A stretch of 54,634 bases of DNA from positions 1 through 54,634 of the forward strand of contig JACJNY010000080.1 in the NCBI GenBank assembly GCA_014695295.1, read 5' to 3'. Numbering within the stretch: position 1 is the stretch's first letter; the number at the start of each line of letters is the position of its first letter. Source of the DNA: Microcoleus sp. FACHB-61. GTDB taxonomy: Bacteria; Cyanobacteriota; Cyanobacteriia; Cyanobacteriales; Microcoleaceae. The notes beneath the pieces are model-generated. The model was not told the origin of the DNA. It worked only from the letters and a program-made list of their open reading frames with translations, and did no database searches. The translations under genes were made by a program, and so were the position numbers. Below are positions 7,801 to 16,158 of this stretch, one piece after another.

Positions 7801-10673
7801 AACGATTGGTCAAAAATGGCTCGGAACAGTCTTTCGCGATCGCGCAGCATCTCTTCTGCACGTTTGCGATCTGTGATGTCGCGAGTAACTGTTGCCAACC
7901 CGATAGGCTCGCCGGTTTCTGGGTTTTTGACGGTAAATATGGTGAAGTCAACCGGAATGTTTTCGCCGGTTTGAAAGTTCCTCAAGCGGAATTCACCCTG
8001 CCAAAAACCGTCTCGCACAGTAGGCGGCAGGATTTCTTCTTGGAAAAACTTAACATTTTCTGCTGAGAAGAAGTCATAAACACTTTTGCTTTTGACTTCT
8101 TCAATATTTGGCAATCCTACGAGTTTCATTCCAGCGGCATTCAGGTATGTTGCCTCTCCCTCCAGGGTAGCCGTGCCGATAAAATCCGAGCTGCTTTCTA
8201 CGATCGAAATCAATCTTTGCTTTTCGATTTCGGCTTGCTTGCGCTCCGTGATATCGTTGTTAGTTTCTAAAATTGCTTTGGGTTTTCCCTGTTCGTCTCG
8301 CTGCAAATTCCAGCGGCTAAATACGGTAATTTTGGTATCATGATTAGTGGTGTGAATTAGTTCTCCTTCCCAATAATCCTGCTCTTCTAACTGTGCCGAG
8401 ATAGCTGCTAAAGGCTGGGGAAAAATGGTGTGCAATAGAGTATGGGTGACTTTCCTCAAGGCTGCTTTTTTTGTCCAGCCGTACATCCGTTCGGCTCCCT
8501 GACTCCAATAATTAATCGTGCCGTCCATATCGCGAACGATCAAGGCGTCGCTTGCCAGGTCAAGCATTTGCAAGTTCTGCTGCAAGGCTTCTTCTGTGCG
8601 CTTGCTTTCTGTAATGTTGCGGGCGATCGTTGAGACAAATTCAACTTCTGAATTCTCGGATTTGTGGGCAACAATTACTTGAGAAACTGGTATTTCTTCG
8701 CCGTCTAAACTCTGCCAAACTGTCTCGCCACTCCACGCCCCGTCCCGGCAAGCTGCGGGGATACCGACGTTCACAATAGTGTCGATACTTTTGGGGGATG
8801 TCAGGTCAGAAATGCTGATTCCGGTTAAATCTGCGTGCTGGCCAATTCCCAACATTTCTCTGGCTGCGCGGTTGAGATAAGTGGTGCGCTGTTGGGTGTC
8901 GGCTATGCCTACCCAGTCTGTTGTGGTTTCTAAAATTTCTTTGAACCGCAATAGTTCTTTTTCAGATTTGCGGCGCTCTGTGATGTCGCGCGCCAAGCCG
9001 AGCATTCCTAAAATGTTGCCTTCTGCATCTTTGAGGGGCAATTTCTGGGTGTCGAAGGTGTGTACTTTGCCGTCGGCTAGGGTGGCTAAGTCGTTGGAAC
9101 CGGGCGCGAGGTGGTTGCCGGCCCGGAAGTTTTGGATTTGGTTCTGGGAATCGGTTTCGGCGTGGAAGTTGGGGAAGATTCGATCGACCGATATGCCGAT
9201 TTCTGCGTCGTCTTTGCCGATAATTTCTGCTTGAGTTTTGCCGAAGGCGGCGGCGAAACCTGCATTGACTAGGGTGTAGCGCAAGTTTCGATCTTTGACG
9301 AAAATGCAGTCTGGCGTAGCGTCAATGACTGTGCGCAGCAAGCTTTGGGAGCTTTCTGCTTCTGCGAGTGTGTGCCGCAGTTGTTCTTCCATTTGCACGC
9401 GGTTGGTGATATCTCTAATCGCGGAAACGAGAAATTGTCTGCCGTCGGCATCTATAAAGGTAGATTTTTTGGCAGAGAGAAAGCGGGTGTTTCCTGCTCG
9501 GTCTGTAAGGGTTTTTTGGATTTCGCTGCTGGTATTTGTCAAGAAAACTAATTCGTCGTTTTTTCGATATGTCTCTGCTTCCTCTTTGGGCAAGAAGTGG
9601 TCGTAGGATTGGCCAATTAGTTCTTCTCTGCTGTGACCTATGTATTGACAAAAGGCATCGTTTAATATTAACCAGCGGTGCTGTTTGTCTTTGACGTAAA
9701 TCGGGTCGGGGATGCTGTTGAGGATGTTGTTTAAGAATTGTTCTGAGGCTTTTAATTGCTCTTGGACTGCGGTGCGCTCGCGAATTTCCTGTTCCAATTG
9801 TGCGTTAGTTTGCAGGATCTGCTCGGTTCTTTCATTCACTCGCTGCTCTAGTTCTGCGGTTAGCTGCTGCAAAGCGGCTTCTGCCTGTTTGCGCTTGGTA
9901 ATATCGCGGCCTTCGGCGAGTATTTGAAATACTTCTCCTGTTGCATTTAACAGCGGCTTAAACGACAGGTCAATTACTATCACATTGTTGTTGGGGCCGG
10001 TGATTTCGTATTCTTCTCGGACAAAATTGCCGATAGAGACTTGTTTAATGTTCGTTTTTAGGCGCTGCTGGTTGGTTGGAGATGATGCCCACCAAGGTGC
10101 CAGCCAAAATTTCAGCCCCAGCACTTCTGATGCTTCTTGGAAATCGCCCAATTTTAGCGCTGTCTGATTTGCTTCGATCAGAGTACCGTCTGGCTCCAAT
10201 AATGCGATTACTTGAAAAGCGCGGTCGAAGATTGCGTGAAATCGCTGGGTAGTTTCGCTCAGCGCTTGTTCTGTTTCTTTTTTAGAGTTAAGGATTCGGG
10301 TGGAACCTACTAAGAAGCCGTAGCGGTTGGACAAACTCAAAAAAGCGAGGGACGCAATTACAGTTATCCAATCGAACACAGTTTGCACCACGGGAGAGTG
10401 CGGCAGTCCTAGGTATTCGGCGGCGTGGCCGCTGTGGCCGAAAGCGCAGCTCCAAAATATGGCTGCTGTGGCTGTGGCGAAGATGTCGAACCCGAATTGA
10501 CGGTTTCGCCACATACCTGAGCTGATTAGCCAGGCGATCGCAAAGTAACACACACAAATGATGCAATTAGCAGCCCCAGCTACCACCGATTGGGAGAAGT
10601 CAGGCAACGTCAGAGTCAAAGTCGTTGCGATCCAGGTATAGAGAAGTTCGATCATAAAATTAAGGATGAGCAA
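4860..10673 (-). CDS. Methyl-accepting receptor: ethylene-receptor-like TM domain, ~11 PAS, HAMP, MCP signalling domain
   Basis: At 1937 residues this is an unusually large taxis receptor. The first 125 residues form three membrane helices (about 30-52, 61-80, 97-120) that resemble the ethylene-binding domain of ETR1-type receptors. The Cys76-x3-His80 pair has the spacing of ETR1 Cys65/His69, and Asn36 sits where ETR1 has Asp25. About eleven PAS/PAC units follow, each ending in a DIT(E/D)RK-type motif. Then come a HAMP-like segment (about 1600-1650) and a classical MCP cytoplasmic hairpin with GFAVVAEEVRKLAERSAGA near residue 1810. It lies between a CheW and a CheA gene, as in PilJ/HmpD clusters. 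PAS ligands (haem, flavin or none) cannot be assigned from sequence alone. Confidence 0.9.
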   Translation of the reverse strand: MLILNFMIELLYTWIATTLTLTLPDFSQSVVAGAANCIICVCYFAIAWLISSGMWRNRQFGFDIFATATAAIFWSCAFGHSGHAAEYLGLPHSPVVQTVFDWITVIASLAFLSLSNRYGFLVGSTRILNSKKETEQALSETTQRFHAIFDRAFQVIALLEPDGTLIEANQTALKLGDFQEASEVLGLKFWLAPWWASSPTNQQRLKTNIKQVSIGNFVREEYEITGPNNNVIVIDLSFKPLLNATGEVFQILAEGRDITKRKQAEAALQQLTAELEQRVNERTEQILQTNAQLEQEIRERTAVQEQLKASEQFLNNILNSIPDPIYVKDKQHRWLILNDAFCQYIGHSREELIGQSYDHFLPKEEAETYRKNDELVFLTNTSSEIQKTLTDRAGNTRFLSAKKSTFIDADGRQFLVSAIRDITNRVQMEEQLRHTLAEAESSQSLLRTVIDATPDCIFVKDRNLRYTLVNAGFAAAFGKTQAEIIGKDDAEIGISVDRIFPNFHAETDSQNQIQNFRAGNHLAPGSNDLATLADGKVHTFDTQKLPLKDAEGNILGMLGLARDITERRKSEKELLRFKEILETTTDWVGIADTQQRTTYLNRAAREMLGIGQHADLTGISISDLTSPKSIDTIVNVGIPAACRDGAWSGETVWQSLDGEEIPVSQVIVAHKSENSEVEFVSTIARNITESKRTEEALQQNLQMLDLASDALIVRDMDGTINYWSQGAERMYGWTKKAALRKVTHTLLHTIFPQPLAAISAQLEEQDYWEGELIHTTNHDTKITVFSRWNLQRDEQGKPKAILETNNDITERKQAEIEKQRLISIVESSSDFIGTATLEGEATYLNAAGMKLVGLPNIEEVKSKSVYDFFSAENVKFFQEEILPPTVRDGFWQGEFRLRNFQTGENIPVDFTIFTVKNPETGEPIGLATVTRDITDRKRAEEMLRDRERLFRAIFDQSFQLVGLLKPDGTVLEVNQTALAVAGLEREDFIGTQFVDNLWWQISPEAKQKVQAALAKAAAGEVVRYEADVLVAGGAVITVDFSLKPIVDDSGKVVLLIPEARDITDRKALERELVLRQSRFDAFFAAAPASMFIFDEQLRFVQVNEKLAQTTGFSVAEHLGKRAREIVPEMSDTLEPIFQQVLATNQPLLNVEVSGSLFNEPGVVRDWLASYFPLPGSDGKPIGVAGVAIEITDRKKAEEERERFFTLSLDLICIIGFEGKFKRINPSWENTLGYKAHELEDNYYIDLVHPDDRESTREQAEKVASGAELKSYENRYRCKDGSYKWLSWKVRPVTEQQLMYAVARDVTESKQAMVQLEKTTAQLASSEEQFRQQSNLLQLLINSIGDGIIAADENNNFVLFNPAAQDIFGRGSTDTLPDEWSARYGLFLPDAVTPYPPAEIPLARAVRGEAVDDVELFTRHAGKPDGLWVKINGRPLKDETGALKGGVVVCRNVTEQRASQQQMQQLAETQERLLQELKTRQNALDESAIVSETDVQGIITYVNDGFIEISGYSMGELLHRNHRLVNSGYHPKSFFEEMWVTVSRGLVWKGEIKNRRKDGSFYWVDSTIAPIFDTNGQIVKYIAIRFDITERKEAEERLEKLAAERKAEADSLTQQVLKLLGEIKGAAQGDLTVRAEVTNDVLGAVADSFNFLIGSLRKVVTGIQTLAEQVTSATGESINNTSQLTQQAEIQATKISAIMREIERIVDSIRDVRDVSVRAETVAQQSSHTAEVGGLAVDRAVEGINGLRVTIASTSKMMKRLGESSQQIGKIVTSISQLASQTNLLALNATIEAARAGEQGLGFAVVAEEVRKLAERSAGATEEISEIVGTIQEEISRVMKAMESGTLEVVEGTKLASEAKTHLNAIIEVSREMNALVENITRASAKQTVSAEEVSSSMQQVNEIANTTAQKGADVKASLDELSGSVSKLQKSVANFRS

Positions 10674-10745
10674 ATCGGATGCGGGCGATCGTTAGTTAAA
10701 TTTATTGATGGAAAGCGGTTGCAGACTTATCTGTATTGTTGATTC

Positions 10746-11243
10746 TTACCAGCGTTCGGAATGGGCGATCGCTTCTACATCGACAATCATTAGCAAGCGT
10801 CCTTCGGAATTGTACAGGCCTTTTAAAAAAGGTGCTAAGTCGGGGCTGACATCTATTGCTGAGACAGTGCGATCGGGATTTAGAGATAAAACTCCTTCGA
10901 CGCGGGAGACGGCTAGTCCCAGGCGCATTTTCGACAATCTCACGTCTCGCGGATCGGGCGCTTCCACCACTAAGATGCGGCTGCTTGGGTGGTAGGTGTC
11001 AACCGACTCGATGCCTGCAAAGCGTCCGAAGTCTGCTGCTGCTAAGATTTCGCCCCGCAAGTTGGTTAATCCCAGCAAAAATGGCAGGGTGTTGGGAACC
11101 GGGGAAATCGGTTGTTCCTTGAGGGAAAGGACTTCCCGCACTGCCTCTAATTCTATGGCGAACAGACTGCCTCCTTGACCGAACAGGAGAAATTGCTTTG
11201 TTCCAGTTGTCTGATTCCCCGCCCGGGGAGGAGTTGTTTTCAT
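10746..11243 (-). CDS. CheW-type coupling protein (PilI/HmpC-like)
   Basis: This 165-residue protein consists of a CheW domain (about 15-160) after a short polar tail. Recognisable parts are FLLFGQGGSLFAIEL, a VREVLSL helix, the PFLLGLTNLRGEIL core and KGLYNSEGRLLMIVDV near the end. It lies 72 bp upstream of the giant receptor on the same strand. The gene order of receiver, CheW, receptor, CheA matches pilH-pilI-pilJ-pilL and hmpBCDE clusters. It should bridge the receptor and the CheA-type kinase. It is closer to the standard CheW pattern than the other copy at 1172-1648. Confidence 0.9.
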   Translation of the reverse strand: MKTTPPRAGNQTTGTKQFLLFGQGGSLFAIELEAVREVLSLKEQPISPVPNTLPFLLGLTNLRGEILAAADFGRFAGIESVDTYHPSSRILVVEAPDPRDVRLSKMRLGLAVSRVEGVLSLNPDRTVSAIDVSPDLAPFLKGLYNSEGRLLMIVDVEAIAHSERW

Positions 11244-11422
11244 GGCTTATTTTTTGTTTTTAGTGTAGCTTAGAAATTAGAGTTTTGCTTTAACAGGAAA
11301 CCCGATCGCCGATCGAGTTTTTCAGCATCAGTTTGGGTGCATCAAATATTCCCGTTAAATAAATCGCGGGTTGGGCAGATAAGCAGGTTGCTATCATTAA
11401 ACATAAAACTTTTATGGGCTTA

Positions 11423-11456
11423 AAAAACCCAGTTTCTTGAAAAAAACGGGATTTGT
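11423..11456 (-). terminator. Possible terminator after the response regulator
   Basis: Read on the minus strand, an imperfect hairpin (CCCGTTT pairing with AAACTGGG) is followed by a run of six T. It lies 46 bp beyond the response-regulator stop. It also matches the dispersed AAACCGGGTTT palindrome family seen elsewhere in the window, so it may be a repeat that happens to act as a terminator. Confidence 0.4.
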
Positions 11457-11501
11457 CGGTATAAGGTTTTTTGGGAAGCTGCCGATCAGTTTATATTTTT
11501 T

Positions 11502-11867
11502 TTACGCAGAAAGCAGGCGCTGCACGATGTTGACGAGTTGCTGAGGTTCAAAAGGTTTGCTGACGTAAGCGTCGGCCCCTAAATCGGTTCCCCAAGCTTT
11601 ATCGATCTCGGTGTTTTTATGAGTACAAAATACTACGGGCAAGTGTGCAGTTGCGCGATCGCCCCGCAATTCTCTGATCACTTCAAACCCGTTCATTCGC
11701 GGCATCACTACGTCTAAAACGACCAGAGCAGGACACTTTTTTCGGATCAGGGCGATCGCCTCTTCGCCGTCGCCAGCGCGGATCACATCCATTCCGGCAT
11801 CTTGAAGAATGCGGCAGATAATTTCTAGTTCGCTCTTTACGTCGTCTACTACTAAAACTTTAGACAT
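11502..11867 (-). CDS. CheY-type response regulator (PilH/HmpB-like)
   Basis: This 121-residue single-domain receiver has the acidic pair Asp8/Asp9, the phospho-acceptor Asp52 (VVLDVVMPRMNG), Thr82 and Lys104 (YVSKPF), so it is complete. It has no output domain and should act by protein contact on pilus or motility machinery, or as a phosphate sink. It is the first gene of the minus-strand taxis cluster, 258 bp before CheW. Cyanobacterial taxis clusters usually also have a PatA/PilG-type regulator upstream. None is present here within the next 2 kb. A start at ATG 11867 is supported by the conserved MSKVLVVDD beginning. Confidence 0.9.
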   Translation of the reverse strand: MSKVLVVDDVKSELEIICRILQDAGMDVIRAGDGEEAIALIRKKCPALVVLDVVMPRMNGFEVIRELRGDRATAHLPVVFCTHKNTEIDKAWGTDLGADAYVSKPFEPQQLVNIVQRLLSA

Positions 11868-12481
11868 GATTCCACACTTCCTTGCTGTTATTGACAGCGG
11901 ACTATGTTTATTCAGAAGCTGGCGCGATCGGCGGTGAGACTATACCGCTTTGCAAACAAATTAATGTACTTCCAAATACAATATAGCCGATCGCATGGCT
12001 GAAGGTTGGTTGTCAGCGATAAAAAGCGATAAAAATTTACTTTTATCACGGCACCGCTCTGAATAAATTCCTCGGTAACTGGTAATTGATCATGGGCTTT
12101 CCTGAAACCAACAGCTATTACTATAACGATCGATGGGAATAGAAAAACAGAATTTTATAGGATATTATTTTAGCTTTATTCCGATTTATTTAGTTGTCAT
12201 TGCGCGCAATGAGCGAAACAGCCTCAAACCCTGCAATTGCTTTCCTCCGGTTCGCCAAATCTACCGCACAGCGAACAATGACATCATCAATTAGCAATTG
12301 GGCATTCCCCATTACCAATTCCCAATTCGCAAAATTCAATTTTTGAGAATTACTGGCAAATAGCCGCGCTTTCTAGTAAACCACAAGCGGTAGAGGAACC
12401 GGATCGCTCAAATTTTCAATAGAGCCAAGCTCAGCATACTCTTAAGTTATTTATCGACAGTCTTTAAATCGATTTTGGCGG

Positions 12482-12487
12482 TATAAT
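12482..12487 (+). promoter_or_regulatory. Candidate -10 box (TATAAT)
   Basis: A perfect TATAAT hexamer preceded by GG lies in the gene-poor stretch, with no clear -35 hexamer at 16-18 bp. It is reported because a terminator-like hairpin follows about 340 bp downstream with no credible protein gene between. Confidence 0.3.
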
Positions 12488-12829
12488 GGATAACTTATAA
12501 GGGATTTTAGGTAGCGTAGAATACTAAATTAAACATCATTTGCAGCCGTTGAAAAATACTGCACGGAGCGATCGCTCTGGCTGTTGCGCTCGTACCCGCC
12601 GAAAAGTTCGGGGGGACGCTCGTAGGGTTGCAGCAATGTCATGTCAAATCAGCCTTAAGCTACTTCTAAAGCTGATTCGATGCGGCGGAGCGATCGCAAT
12701 CCCAAAGCTGTCAAAGCGTTGTGGTGTGACCAGACTGAGCCTGCGTGATAGCCTATGAAATTGTAGGCGGGAGATTTTTAGGATAGGGTGCCCATTCCCC
12801 ACCCAACCGCCGATCGGCGATCGCCCCTG

Positions 12830-12876
12830 GCCACTCGGTTACAGGTGACTCCGCAGTGGCTACAAATGTTTTTTTT
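12830..12876 (+). terminator. Terminator-like hairpin with T8 tract
   Basis: GCCACTCGG (12830-12838) pairs with CCGCAGTGGC (12851-12860) with one bulge. Eight T residues follow at 12869-12876. The 8-nt gap between stem and T-run is longer than ideal. There is no protein gene directly upstream on this strand, which raises the possibility that it ends a non-coding transcript. Confidence 0.4.
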
Positions 12877-13949
12877 CTCGTTAAACAGTATGGGATCTTA
12901 TTGCTAAAAGTGGCTTGCCATCTTTTCAAAAGTTTATTTTCTTAATTTTTTGACTCTTGGCTTTGACATTAAATTTTGATGTCGAACGCCTTGATGTAAT
13001 GCCTCCTTGTTGGCATCATATCATTTTTTTCAGCCTACTGCCAACTAACACTTAGAGCCATGAAACTAACTTAACTTTTCTTAAAATAAGCCCCAAAAGT
13101 GAAACAACCTGGTAAAATCAGAAGAATATTGACCAAACTAATATAGCAATCGCCAAAACTGTAAGAAGGTTCTTAATTGCACAAACATAAGGTGAAGATT
13201 GCAACTTCGGTCTTGCTGCTTCCTTCAACATCTGCTATACCACAGCTAAAACGAGAAGAGGGCTCAGGCAGGAACCGGGTGTTTGCGTAAAAAAAAGCCC
13301 GGTTTATTGAGTGTTGTGTGTAAGTTTTGGATAAGTCAACCCGCCGTGCGTTTAATTTGTCCTCGCGCAGTTATCTGCTATCGAGTCCTAACTCGGTCAG
13401 TGCATTAGGGAAATGGTGCTGGCTCAATTATTTAATCAGCGCAACGGAGAGCAAATTTGAAGAATTTAGGGCGCTTTTACTACTGGTACTGATGGAAAGT
13501 TTTTTCTGTTAATAGACAGCACGAGATCGCTCGATCAGCGAGATTGTTGTATTAATGAGGCACGTCAAATTTTAGGGATGTTACCAATGGCATTTAAATA
13601 ATTTTATTGTCTGTAACTTATAAGTTGGGGGCAAATTCTATTGACCGCGCGGCAGTCCAATTTTACCCAGTAGAGGAGTGTTGGGTTCACCAACACTGGG
13701 ACAAGCGGGCGATCGTCATCCTTGAGCTCGATCGCGGGCCCAGCCGAAAAGACTGCTGCAAGATGCGGCCAATCGATTTGAGATTTGAGAATTGAGATTT
13801 GAGAATTGAAGAAAGCGCTCCCACTGATAAATCCGGGGGCTGCTGATGAGCATTCGGAGCTTTTTTCTCGCTTCACGGATGAATCCGGGGGTTGGTGACC
13901 AAATTGCTTGATTGTCAAATTTATCGGTGTGAGAGAGACGGCGATCGGC

Positions 13950-13955
13950 TATAAT
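13950..13955 (+). promoter_or_regulatory. Candidate -10 box upstream of cysH
   Basis: TATAAT lies 38 bp before the cysH ATG, a plausible promoter distance. No good -35 match is seen, so the promoter may be activator-dependent. Confidence 0.35.
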
Positions 13956-13993
13956 AAAGGGCTAGAGGAAAAGAACACTGAAAACCCGAAAAT

Positions 13994-14728
13994 ATGGTTG
14001 CCATCCAAAGAAATCTCAACATTGCCGCCCTAGAAGCAGAATACAGTCAAAAAACACCGCGAGAAATTCTCAAATTTGCCCTAGAAAATTTTGACAATAT
14101 CTCAATTTCGTTCAGCGGTGCAGAAGATGTAGTGCTGATCGATATGGCCTCAAAAATTACCAAGAATTTCCGCGTTTTCACCCTAGACACCGGACGATTG
14201 CACTCAGAAACCTATCAGTTTTTGGAGAAAGTCAGAGAACATTACGGCATTAAATTAGAAGTAATGTTTCCCGATGCTGCCGAAGTACAAGCCCTAGTAG
14301 ATGAAAAGGGATTGTTTAGTTTTTATCAAGACGGTCACAAAGAATGCTGCGGGGTGCGAAAAGTCAGACCGCTGCGCCGCAAACTGAATACTCTCGATGC
14401 TTGGATTACCGGTCAGCGCAAAGACCAAAGTCCCAGTACCCGCAACCATATTCCGGTTGTTGAATTGGACACTGCATTCTCAACTCCCGACCATGAATTA
14501 ATTAAATTCAACCCCTTAGCAAACTGGTCTTCGGCAGAAGTTTGGGAATACATTCGCGCTTTGGAGGTGCCTTACAACAAGTTGCACGAACGCGGTTTTG
14601 TAAGCATTGGTTGCGAACCTTGTACGAGGGCGGTATTGCCGAACCAACACGAACGCGAAGGTCGCTGGTGGTGGGAAGAAGCGACCGTAAAAGAGTGCGG
14701 TTTGCACGCTGGTAACGCACAAAAATAG
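13994..14728 (+). CDS. cysH: Phosphoadenylyl/adenylyl-sulfate reductase with 4Fe-4S cysteine motif
   Basis: This 244-residue enzyme reduces APS or PAPS to sulfite in assimilatory sulfate reduction. The PP-loop nucleotide site is SISFSGAEDVVLID (about 37-50). Cys118-Cys119 and Cys207-x2-Cys210 form the four-cysteine motif that binds a [4Fe-4S] cluster, and Cys235 in KECGLH is the catalytic thiol. Bacterial enzymes with this CC...CxxC motif usually prefer APS, while those without it use PAPS. The substrate here is therefore uncertain and could be APS. Length is typical. It stands alone, with a strong inverted repeat after the stop codon. Confidence 0.93.
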   Translation: MVAIQRNLNIAALEAEYSQKTPREILKFALENFDNISISFSGAEDVVLIDMASKITKNFRVFTLDTGRLHSETYQFLEKVREHYGIKLEVMFPDAAEVQALVDEKGLFSFYQDGHKECCGVRKVRPLRRKLNTLDAWITGQRKDQSPSTRNHIPVVELDTAFSTPDHELIKFNPLANWSSAEVWEYIRALEVPYNKLHERGFVSIGCEPCTRAVLPNQHEREGRWWWEEATVKECGLHAGNAQK

Positions 14729-14744
14729 TAAATCACTCAAGGAG

Positions 14745-14797
14745 TAAGGTGCGCCTAGCGCACCAAACAAATAGTAGGGTGCGCTAGGCGCACCTTA
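14745..14797. repeat. 19-bp perfect inverted repeat after cysH
   Basis: The arms at 14745-14763 (TAAGGTGCGCCTAGCGCAC) and 14779-14797 are exactly complementary with a 15-nt loop. The sequence GGTGCGC(T)AGGCGCACC looks like a dispersed palindromic repeat. It may end cysH transcription, but no T-tract follows. Confidence 0.7.
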
Positions 14798-14932
14798 CCC
14801 AAGAATAAATGCACTTGACATAAATAGTAGCCGAAGAATTCGCAATTAAAATAAACACAAATTAAGCTGAGCTTGCCCTAAAACTTTGATAGAATGATCA
14901 ACATTCAGAAAAGTTTTTAAAGTAGGTACTAT

Positions 14933-15865
14933 ATGCTCGCCTCAACTAGCGAATTACTGAACACGGCCTGGAGAAAGGGTTATGCGATCGGCGCTTTTAA
15001 CGTCTACAACCTCGAAGGAGTAAAAGCCGTCATCAATGCCGCCGAAGGGCTGCACAGTCCTGCTATACTGCAACTTCACCCCAGCGCCCTGCAATACGGA
15101 AAATCGCCTTTAGTCGCGCTGTGCATGGAAGCAGCCCGGAAATCTTTAGTGCCGATCGCAGTACACTTAGATCACAGCACCTCAGAAACAGACATTCACC
15201 TCGGCCTAGCCGCCGGCATTAAATCAATTATGGCAGACGGTTCTCCTTTGCCCTACGAACAAAACTTAATATTTACCCGGGAAATGGCTAAATTATCCCA
15301 CGCTAACGGTGCGGCAGTTGAAGCAGAAATCGGCAGAATTAGTGGCAGGGAAGACGGTTTGACAATGGATGAAAAAGCTGCAAAAATGACCGATCCAGTG
15401 GCAGCAGCAGAGTTTATCAAAGAAACTAAGGTGGATTTTTTAGCGGTAACAATTGGCAACGTTCACGGGAAATATCTCAGCGAACCGAAACTCGATTTTC
15501 CGCGTCTGGCAAAAATCCGCGCTTCTGTTTCAGTGCCGTTAGTGCTGCACGGTGCTAGCGGTTTGCCGGAATCAATGATTCATCAATGTATTCAATTCGG
15601 AGTATCTAAATTTAATGTAAATACGGAAGTTCGCCAAGCTTATATGGACGTGTTAAAAAGTAGCATTTCTGAAGCACATCCGGATTTGTTGGAAATAATG
15701 GAAAAAGCTATCGATGCCATGCGATTGGTGATTTCTGATAAACTGCAACTTTTCGGTTCGGTCGGTAAAGCTTATTTGCATCAATATCTCTACGCGAACC
15801 AATTGACCGCCAATAGTACCCGGAAGAAACAAGCGGCTATCAATCAAGTTTTGATCAAATCTTAA
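14933..15865 (+). CDS. Class II (zinc) ketose-bisphosphate aldolase
   Basis: This 310-residue protein belongs to the FbaA/GatY/KbaY family, which cleaves fructose- or tagatose-1,6-bisphosphate. It shows the AVHLDHS motif with Asp80 and zinc ligand His81, Glu132 in AEIG, and zinc ligands His178 (GNVHG) and His206 (VLHGASG). FNVNTEVR near residue 230 binds phosphate. The set of zinc ligands is complete. The length is nearer to the short GatY/KbaY-like group than to the roughly 360-residue Calvin-cycle enzyme of cyanobacteria, so substrate is uncertain. It appears monocistronic, flanked by inverted repeats. Confidence 0.85.
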   Translation: MLASTSELLNTAWRKGYAIGAFNVYNLEGVKAVINAAEGLHSPAILQLHPSALQYGKSPLVALCMEAARKSLVPIAVHLDHSTSETDIHLGLAAGIKSIMADGSPLPYEQNLIFTREMAKLSHANGAAVEAEIGRISGREDGLTMDEKAAKMTDPVAAAEFIKETKVDFLAVTIGNVHGKYLSEPKLDFPRLAKIRASVSVPLVLHGASGLPESMIHQCIQFGVSKFNVNTEVRQAYMDVLKSSISEAHPDLLEIMEKAIDAMRLVISDKLQLFGSVGKAYLHQYLYANQLTANSTRKKQAAINQVLIKS

Positions 15866-15909
15866 AGGCTGTTTGTCGTGAGGGTTCCTGTCTTATTTTG
15901 ATGTAACAA

Positions 15910-15959
15910 AATACAAAATTCCTGAAGACAAACTGATTTGTCTTCAGGAATTTTGTATT
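15910..15959. repeat. Perfect 23-bp hairpin with CTGA loop
   Basis: The arms 15910-15932 and 15937-15959 are exactly complementary (AATACAAAATTCCTGAAGAC... paired with its complement) with a 4-nt loop CTGA. It lies 45 bp after the aldolase stop. There is no T-tract, and the stem is A+T-rich. It may be a miniature repeat or an RNA-processing element. Confidence 0.85.
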
Positions 15960-16158
15960 CGGTACAGGGGGAATATTGAAAAATTACTGCATTTATGCTA
16001 ACATCCTTTAAAGACGGCTAGGACAATCGATAAAGCTATCTAAAAGTCTTATTTATGTGATTCCTTCCTCTGTGCCGCCTGCGGTTCATTTCCCCCTTAA
16101 TTCCCCCTACTCCTAAATAATTTATTAAGCGCCAGCAACTGACCCGAATTTCTGCACT

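Larger units (their letters stand above)
11868..13993. other. 2.1-kb stretch without a convincing protein gene
   Basis: Short ORFs here have odd composition (Arg/Cys-rich or low complexity) and no ribosome sites. The stretch contains a repeat of GTCATTGCGCGCAATGAGCG type near 12195, a TATAAT box at 12482, a hairpin plus T8 at 12830-12876, an AACCGGG...CCCGGTT repeat near 13274-13310, and a tandem GATTTGAGAATTGA repeat near 13776-13812. The section 12490-12876 could be a non-coding transcript (see findings). The rest holds nothing recognised. Confidence 0.6.

Noticed and set aside
12540..12758. 72-codon frame in the gene-poor stretch
   Set aside because: Starts at TTG, is rich in Arg and Cys, matches no family I know and has no ribosome site.
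13327..13918. Short frames on both strands before cysH
   Set aside because: No family features; one overlaps a tandem GATTTGAGAATTGA repeat. Treated as non-coding.
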